The translations under genes and the position numbers were made by a program. The notes under the pieces are model-generated. The model was given only the letters and a program-made list of their open reading frames with translations, did not search any database and had not been told where the DNA came from. DNA of 64,000 nucleotides from Melampsora larici-populina 98AG31 (Eukaryota > Basidiomycota > Pucciniomycetes > Pucciniales > Melampsoraceae), in NCBI RefSeq assembly GCF_000204055.1, contig NW_006768871.1, forward strand, positions 39,653-103,652. Reading direction: 5' to 3'. Numbering within the stretch: the first letter of the stretch is position 1; every line of letters begins with the position of its first letter. Positions 57,365 to 64,000 of this stretch are shown here, one piece after another.

Positions 57365-58531
57365 CATAGTGATAGCTGAAACCCATTTTTGGAATTACAG
57401 GTTTTTTGTAAAGTTGTTCAATTTTGCAGTACAATAGCTCATTTTATAAGCATTGTGATTCTGATCATTTATCATCCCAACATGACCTATTTCTGATGTG
57501 TGATGAATGAGGTATTGAGTTGTAAAGATTGATCAAATAAGCTTTTGACACATACATGTTGCTTTACATGTGTATGTAAGCGCCAAATTTGAAATTCACT
57601 CCATTTTCTTTGTTTCCTTATCACTTTTTTTCATACACCTCCGTTACTATTGTTTGAAAGTTTGTACATTTCGAAGTGAATGACTCTGCATTGATTGAGC
57701 TATCATTCAACTTCATCTGACAAGTTTTGACATATGTAATTAGCTGAAAACCTCCATTTTCAGCAAAATTCACCCCTTTTCTCATTAAGGGTACACAAAC
57801 ATTACAACCCATTTGAAAAACCCATTTGAGAAAAAATAGAAAAACCCGTTTAAAAAATTATTTTTTTGAACAGAAAAATAGATTGGGTCCCTCTGGAATT
57901 TTCTGTTCAAAAAAATATTTTTTTGAATGGGTTTTTATATTTTTTCTTAAATGGGTTTTTCAAACGGGTTGTAATGTTTGTGTACCCTTATTGAATAATG
58001 AGTTTCCTTATATCACAAGATCATCCTGAATCAATCCATTCTTAATAACAACTATAAAATCAATCTGAAAAACTCTTGGTGCCATAGATCCTCCAATGAC
58101 ATCACTACACAGGAATTAATCCCATGGTACCATTTCTTGAAATTCCCCCTTGCTTGAATAACTTCTCTCCCCCCTTATCAATTCCGATGATCATAGTTGT
58201 TAATGACTAAAGTGACCTTAATCTTTCAGAATAAAACCTTCTTGAACCTATAGCTCCCATAACAATAACCTGAAAACCATTTTCCAACCTATGTATCTAT
58301 ATTTTTGAATTTCTTATGTATTTCTTTTTCTTTCTTCTTTCTGATAATGTTTAACTTGTTTTGAATGGATGAACTTTAATGTAAATGAGTGATGATTACA
58401 TGAGATTGATTTATTATCAAACAACTCTACAAGAAAAATATATGAAAAACCCCCAATTGTGCCCTAAAAACTTCAATTCTCCTATTTTTTTTTCAATTTT
58501 TCTTGATTGACCATATAAATTGATCACCACA
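57365..58531 (+). mobile_element. LTR-like block, second copy, 5' end unclear
   Basis: Diverged relative of 25830-26795 in the same orientation, ending TTGATCACCACA. Shared words: TAGCTGAAACCCA, ACACCTCCGTTACTA, AATTAGCTGAAAACCTCCAT. It contains the MITE at 57788-57988, which is missing from the other copy. Copia integrase sequence follows directly. Confidence 0.5.
57788..57988. mobile_element. Palindromic 201-bp MITE, TA target duplication
   Basis: Ends AGGGTACACAAACATTACAA and complement match over 40 bases with one mismatch. TA lies on both sides (57786-57787, 57989-57990). The inner part is also mirrored (GAACAGAAAA/TTTTCTGTTC), so nearly the whole element folds on itself. Size, target and ends fit a Tc1/mariner-derived MITE. 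Confidence 0.85.
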
Positions 58532-59050
58532 CTGTGCAATTCATTTGATTTAACCAAAGCTCATTGCCAACCTCATTCAGAGACTCATACCAGATTGTTG
58601 CATCCTTTAGACATCATTCACATTGACTTAAGTGGACTGAGCATACACTGTTGCTATGACAAAGCCTATACTTCATTCTTTTCACCAACAACCACACTTC
58701 ATTCCTTCATATCACTGGCCTTGAATCAAAAGAAAAGGATGAAGTTTATGAAGCTATCCATACCTACATATCCCTTGTTGAGTGTCAGTGTGACCACCAG
58801 TGTGACAGATAACCTGAATGCTTACCACTTGACAGTAGTAGTAATTCTCTCCACAACATCCTACTTCCATATTTCCCAAATTTACAAGTTACGGCAGCTT
58901 ATACACCAGAAGAAAACAGTTTGTCTGAAAGAGTAATGGGGACAATTGTTTCAAAGACCAAGCTATGCTTATTAAAGCAAATCTCCCAATCATGTTTTTG
59001 CTTGGATTTTGACAAGGGTCAAGGAATAACCCTTGTCCATGAAAGAAACC
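58532..59050 (+). pseudogene. Copia-type integrase remnant
   Basis: The frame from about 58570 reads TRLLHPLDIIHIDLSGL and YDKAYTSFFSPTTTLHSFIS, a decayed integrase start with the first Asp. Near 58903-58960 another frame reads TPEENSLSERVMGTIVSKT, the block around the catalytic Glu. It lies just after the LTR-like block with gag and protease missing. Confidence 0.6.
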
Positions 59051-59435
59051 CAAGATGCTCATACCTATGAGAAAGGGCTCATGTGAATACCCCTAAGAAG
59101 TGGGTGGCTAACAGGCAGATGTTTAGCAACCAGAAGGTACCATGCCTGTGAGGGTAGGGTATTCAAAATAGTACTCTATGCTCACTAAAGTTGGAAAATG
59201 GTTATTGTAATCAAGAAATTCTATTCTTTAGTTCAAATAAGTAGTATTTACAAATTGGAATAGAGACGGGAAAGTAAAAAGAGTGAGAGTCTGTTTGGAT
59301 AAATCCAGACAGACTACAGTTAGATGACTCCTTACAAGAAGGTTTGAAATATAATCAATAATAATTATCAAGTAAGAAGGCTGGATCCAAGGCCCTCCTT
59401 TGTTCTTTAAAGTAATGCATTAGAGTGAGGTATAG
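59051..59435. other. Spacer
   Basis: No gene recognised; probably further retroelement sequence. Confidence 0.3.
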
Positions 59436-59625
59436 GTCACTAGTCTGGTTATTCTATAGTTGCCAACTTATGGTTATTCAAAAGGTACATTGACCTGTGA
59501 GTTGATATATGTCACTAACCTGCAGTTGTTCAATAGGTAAACTAACCCGTGAGTTGATGTAGGTCACTAACCTGCAGTTTTTCAAGAGGTAACTAACCTG
59601 AAGTTAATTGGAAGGTCACTAACCT
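59436..59625. repeat. Imperfect tandem repeat (minisatellite-like)
   Basis: Three to four degenerate units of roughly 40-60 bases share GTCACTAACCTGCAGTT and CTGTGAGTTGAT-like words, at about 59480-59530, 59535-59580 and 59585-59625. Internal to retroelement-like DNA. Confidence 0.5.
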
Positions 59626-62029
59626 AGAAATAATTGACTTATGGGAAGTAGAGGATCCAGAGGATGAAGAAAGAGATTACTTTATCTTTTATTCAGGAAA
59701 CTGCTTTAAAGATATGAAGTGAATCACTAGTCTTATGATTAAAAACCTTGATTATGTAATTCAATTGAACTTTGAAGGGTTCTTCAAAAGAGGTGTGTAA
59801 TAAATTGCTTGGGGGGAAATCTTTGAAGGTTGAAAGAGGAGGGGTTTATATACTCTCCTCTCTAAACCTAACTGTAGTGATACTTGTTTCTATCACTACA
59901 ATGGTTGAGAGATCATTATTAATTGTTCTTTATTACTATTGTTTGTACTTGATTAAATATAGTAATAATCAGTATGTGTTATGTATTATAAGCATATCAA
60001 CTCTTGACACTGAGTTATGAGATGTAATTGCTATTTCATTACATATTACATGTTGTTTTGAGTGTACATGTATATGTAGTTAGTCTTGTTTAGGGCTATG
60101 ACCCGGCCCCTTGAGTTCGTGGCCGGCCACGGGGCAGTTTGTAGCCCCAGAAATTCCCAAAGGCTCTCAGAATGTGGGCAGGGCCGACCAGGGCGCGCCC
60201 TAAAATGCAGGGCTTTGGGCCAAGCTGGGTCTGGCTTTTTTTTGGGCGCAAAAAAGCTTAGAAAGGGGCATAGGTTTGGCATAAATTTCAAGGTCACATG
60301 TATCCATTAGACATTTGTAGCTACTATTCAAATAACAAACGCATCAGATAACTACTTGTATGTGTATATAAAGTCTCAGAACTACTAAAAAGGCATCATG
60401 ACTACTTGTATAAAGTAATTGAGATAATAAAAAAAAACGTCATGACTACTTGTATAAAGTCACAATAATTGAGATAATAAAAAACCTAGAAAAATTGCTT
60501 GGACCAGCTTTTAAGACAGCCTTGAGCCTCAAGGTTTTGAGTAGTGAAGGAAGAACGGTGGTCACTCATGACACACAATGCAGCAGAGAAACTTCTCTCA
60601 GATGGAGCACTAGTGGCAGGTACAGAAAGCATACCTTTGGCCATACATGCTAAAGTGGGCCAGTGACGTTGATTCAGCTTCCAGTAGTGAAGGACGTCAC
60701 CATCCTCATTCTCTTGAGGTGCAGTTAAGTACTCGTTAACCTCATGCTCAATAGGAATAGTTTTGCGGCGTTTAATGAAGTGCTGAGGTCAATTGTCAGC
60801 CTCCGAGCTTAGACTAGCTGAAGCCAAAGAGACTACAACCCAAAAATATAAAACAAAATATAAATATATATATATATATTTTCTTTTAATTATACTACAG
60901 CTTGTGTCTACTTTCAAAGGCAACAAACAAACATCGTGTACCTAGTATCAAAGGTAACAGAATAAATATTACAAAATAAAAACTCATAAGACACCTTGTG
61001 CCTAGTATCAAAGGCAACCTTGAGAAATAAAGATTAACATACTTAAGTTGAGTAAGAAGGATACAAAAGAAATCCATCCCGACAAACAAGGATAGCTTCC
61101 AGAGTCTGGAACACCGGGGCGCGGCCCAGGAACTAAGAACAAATAACTCAGTAGTTCCCGATTGAGCCCAACCACGAGCTGGCCAATCAAGAACCAACGG
61201 AGTTCCCAATCCGGCGAAAAACCACGAGTCAGCCCAAGGAGCTTCCCAATTGGGAACCTTCACTGACAAACATTCAAGAACCACAAGTCATCCAGACCTC
61301 CCAGATAAATATATGAAGGGAGAGCGCTTTCAATTTGAAGAACGGACTCACCTTCTTACCACGACTTGAAGCAACCACAGCTTTTATCGCAGTCCAGATA
61401 TACCCCTCCAAGTATATCTCCGCTCACTACAAAGCCCTGTTACCGAAACTATCACCGTACAAAGAGTCAGCCAAATCTTACTATTTCGTAAGTAAAATCC
61501 CAGGTTCACTACCTACCTTCCTTCCCCTTTTACTGCCCCTGTTTCAAGACAGTAAAACTCCATCTTGGTCAAGTGCCATTGTTCTTACAACGTAAAGTTG
61601 ATAAGATCCCTGCAGTTTTTAACCCAGGCTACTCGTTGTTCTCATCTTCAAGAAATATCTCTGGCTCAGAGCGTGACCGGTTCTTTCTGTTAAACTAACA
61701 GTGGGCCGTGGAATCTTCTAACACCTATATAAATCTTCATAAGGTGTTAGTAACCGTCAAAACTAGAAATTAATATCTTTTGGTATTCCTTACCTTTATA
61801 ACAGATACCAGTCATCCTACGTACCCAATAGGATTCTTGTCAGGATCTCCAGTTAAATACTAGACGTTTAACTAGCAGAGTAAGTGCCACCCTGACATCA
61901 ATCAGGGTTGAATTCCTCTTCAGGTTTGACAATTTTGATGTCGGGATCACAAGGGGGCCTGAACTTGTTGGCTTGAGTGGTAAAGTACTTGATCAAGTCT
62001 TCAGGTCCCCAGCCAAGAGACTCCATACA
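59626..62029. other. Transposon-like spacer with a GC-rich island
   Basis: 60098-60245 is markedly GC-rich (CCGGCC, GGGCGCGCC words) within AT-rich DNA. Its frames on both strands are Gly/Pro/Arg-rich and look like composition artefacts. 60340-60480 holds repeats of CATGACTACTTGTATAAAGT. 60895-61020 repeats CTAGTATCAAAGG twice. No gene supported. Confidence 0.4.
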
Positions 62030-62263
62030 AAAACCAAACCGCACCACAACATATTTCAGTTGCATTGCAATTTTGGTGCGATTTAAGGGCCTAAACGCAT
62101 GATTGCGGTGCTCTCGCACCAAAACAGTATGGTGGAACACGTAGTTTTGGTTCAACCAAAACAAAACTGGACCAGGTGAACTGCAACTTGCAACAAAACA
62201 AAACATATTTTGGATGGTTGCAAGTTTGTGAGAGGCGAGAGGAATGTCCTTTCCCATCTGCAC
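62030..62263. mobile_element. Relic related to the element at 136-2236
   Basis: The complement of 62030-62100 aligns with 2127-2180: both carry TAAATCGCACC...CTGAAATATGTTG(T/C)GGTGCG. The relic lies in the opposite orientation and is diverged; its termini are not recognisable. Confidence 0.5.
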
Positions 62264-62802
62264 TGAGTGGTCCGCTATGTACTACAATGAACCTTGTTAG
62301 ATGACAGCATCAAGATTATTCATTGTTCAGAAGCCAAAGACGGAAGAAAAGACCAATACAAGTGCATATAGCCAAAAACACGACTGAATTGTTCTATCGT
62401 TGATCCATTTTTTGTTTTTGAAGCGCCGGAATCGTAAATAGTTTCTCAATTCAATAAATTCACCTACAGTTGACTCTGTCAAAACCAATTTGTGTCAAAA
62501 CCAATACTCTTGGAAAACTGATACTTTTTTGGTCAAATGTTTTTCTATTTGCAGGGAAATCGGTCCAAAAACCAATAACTTTGTCAAACGCGATAACCGA
62601 TACTTTTTTTTTGAGATCCCAGGTTCAAAACCGATAATCTGATGGATCATGTGACTTGTGGTTCTGGGTTTTTGCACATTTTTTGTGTGTTTTTTGCATG
62701 TTTTTCGTCTCTACAATTGGTGTAGTTCCGCTAGTTCCACCCCTTAACTTGTTTATCACACAATTTTATCACCTCGCAATAACAATAATCAATTCTGATA
62801 CA
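62264..62802. other. Spacer with short direct repeats
   Basis: 62470-62640 repeats AAAACCAATA and GATACTTTTTT words. No gene. Confidence 0.35.
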
Positions 62803-63144
62803 ATGCTTCCCAAGGATCTTTCTAAATACAATATCTCTCACATCAAAAAAGGATTTGAAGCCTTACAAATTGAGAACAATTCTCGCTTAAAACCTTTGAA
62901 AGAGCTGATCAGCTCAGGAAAGAAACTCACCAAAGCTGACGAGCGATTCATGGATATAACAGCAAACCTTGTGGATGAGTCGAGGTTGGTGGAGCGCATC
63001 AAACAAATTGGCAATGTAGCCCGTGTCGCCATTGATTTTGACAAGCAGGAGAAGGCCATGTTGGAGGTCCTACTCCTCAAGGCCGACCAGCCGAGTCCAG
63101 TGACAGTGAAAGCAAATAGTGAGTTTACAGCCTTTTCATCTTGA
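62803..63144 (+). CDS. Unrecognised small helical protein or first exon
   Basis: From the ATG at 62803 the frame reads MLPKDLSKYNISHIKKGFEA to a stop at 63144, 113 residues; it is open further upstream, but this ATG begins the soluble-looking part. The sequence is charged and helical (LKELISSGKKLTKADERFMD, then LVERIKQIGNVARVAIDF). A GTGAGT at 63119 could be a splice donor, making this exon 1 of a longer gene. No family recognised. It lies 100 bases before the 48-base inverted repeat. A transposon origin is possible. Confidence 0.45.
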   Translation: MLPKDLSKYNISHIKKGFEALQIENNSRLKPLKELISSGKKLTKADERFMDITANLVDESRLVERIKQIGNVARVAIDFDKQEKAMLEVLLLKADQPSPVTVKANSEFTAFSS

Positions 63145-63240
63145 CCGAGAATGTGACCATGAAGCTCACTCTCTGGAATGAATGATCCCAGAAAAACAGA
63201 AACGTACGGAAGCTTTGCAGCCGAACCCTTCCGACAACAA

Positions 63241-63454
63241 TAGATACTATCAAGTTTCACTGGATCCCAACTAAAAGCTGTGGCTTTAATGAGGATTACT
63301 GTGCCAATACTGAGCTTCATGATGATGTCTAATTTGGTGATCAAGTTTTAGATTTGGGAAATTGTGAAGAAGATTTGGTAAAATATTTCAGAACTCACTG
63401 GTATGCTAAAGCCACAGCTTTTAGTTGGGATCCAGTGAAACTTGATAGTATCTA
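63241..63454. repeat. Perfect 48-bp inverted repeat with 118-base loop
   Basis: 63241-63288 (starting TAGATACTATCAAGTTTCAC) and 63407-63454 are exact complements over 48 bases, with no mismatch by eye. The symmetry stops abruptly at both edges. A transcript would form a long, perfect hairpin. No target duplication or transposon end was recognised. Confidence 0.9.
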
Positions 63455-64000
63455 GGCCCAACAAAAGGGTAAAGTAAGGTACCATAAAGTATGAGCTTGG
63501 TTCATGTCTTTAAGGAAATTATACAATTGGCCTATGAAAATTGTTGGGAAACATGCCCAGGCAAGTTTGTGGGTTAGACAAACACTGCAGTAAAATGATT
63601 GGACGGGAAACAAATGATCAGCAGATCAGTTGGCCTTTTATATTTGTTGAAGACTGCCAGAGTTTCTCACCAACCATTGCCTCATAGATGAAGATGCTGT
63701 ATTCCCTTGCATCACCTTCTGCAGAGTTGTATAAGGTTGGGTTTCAACATGTGAACTCAAGTGTTGTATTGTGGAGAAGCTGGTTGTGGGCTTGCTTGAT
63801 GAATGTCCTTGAAAGATCTAGTCTCTGCTTGATTCACATTTTGGTATGCAAAGATTACATTTCTTATTGTGGAGACGCTGATTGTTGCGTAACAAGTATG
63901 CCCTTTGATGCTTTGGCACATGTTTTTTGGTTTCCGCTCAAATTGTGTAAATTGATTGTTGTTTGGAGTCTCCTCAGTGTTACATAAAAAGTGTCATGTC
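63455..64000. other. Window end, no supported feature
   Basis: Only motif-free frames. The window cuts the locus here. Confidence 0.35.

Noticed and set aside
60098..60310. GC-rich frames on both strands
   Set aside because: Proline/glycine/arginine-rich composition on both strands is what GC-rich repeat DNA gives by itself; no start or splice logic.
62838..63344. Minus-strand frame of 168 codons
   Set aside because: Overlaps the plus-strand helical ORF and one arm of the inverted repeat, with no motif. The plus-strand frame has the more protein-like composition, though the choice is not certain.
1..64000. CRISPR array or bacterial-type operon
   Set aside because: The repeats found are transposon ends, tandem duplications or microsatellites. 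Genes are spliced and eukaryotic.

Overview
This window reads as nuclear DNA of a rust-type basidiomycete (Pucciniales, Puccinia-like). The genes are intron-rich with short GT-AG introns and encode fungal proteins. They form islands inside large AT-rich tracts built from layered transposons. The lineage is inferred from gene style, transposon load and a Kex2-type secreted protein; no marker gene proves it.

Gene islands. (1) 2.5-4.8 kb: DEAD-box ribosome-biogenesis helicase HAS1 (+). (2) 5.5-6.2 kb: a 148-residue secreted Gly/Pro-rich protein (-). (3) 9.2-11.1 kb: RIT1, the initiator-tRNA A64 ribosyl-phosphate transferase (-). (4) 11.8-13.2 kb: GID8, LisH-CTLH subunit of the GID/CTLH ubiquitin ligase (+), divergent to RIT1. 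(5) 35.9-36.6 kb: a 173-residue membrane protein (-). (6) 37.4-39.2 kb: ERJ5-like ER J-protein, eight exons (-). (7) 42.0-44.0 kb: an intact cyclin-fold gene, followed at 45.4-47.4 kb by a decayed tandem copy. (8) 52.7-53.7 kb: an unrecognised two-exon gene. (9) 62.8-63.1 kb: a short unrecognised ORF just upstream of a perfect 48-bp inverted repeat.

Mobile DNA fills most of the rest. 0.1-2.2 kb: TTA-flanked PIF/Harbinger-like element. 14-16 kb: LINE RNase H relic split by a hAT-type element with an 8-bp target duplication. 16.5-21.1 kb: two long-TIR CACTA-like elements, one carrying a nested MITE, and a small MITE. 21.5-23.2 kb: TA-flanked pogo/mariner-like element. 24.3-28.7 kb: a patchwork of Harbinger transposase fragment, LTR-like block, copia 3' end and hAT transposase fragment. 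30.3-35.3 kb: a complete young Ty1/copia element with matching LTRs and a 5-bp target duplication, but two -1 frame breaks in gag-pol. 39.8-41.3 kb: TIR element. 54.6-59.6 kb: decayed hAT and copia pieces with a nested palindromic MITE.

The host genes do not form a pathway. RIT1 (initiator tRNA identity) and HAS1 (ribosome assembly) both serve translation. GID8 and the cyclin-fold protein belong to regulated turnover and probably cell-cycle control. ERJ5 and the secreted protein act in the secretory route. The most notable observations are the copia primer site that matches the initiator-tRNA anticodon loop and contains the gag start codon, the cyclin duplication with a gene-conversion-like tract, the 48-bp hairpin at 63.2 kb, the secreted protein, and datable transposon nesting. 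Exon coordinates were derived by hand from splice motifs and reading phase.
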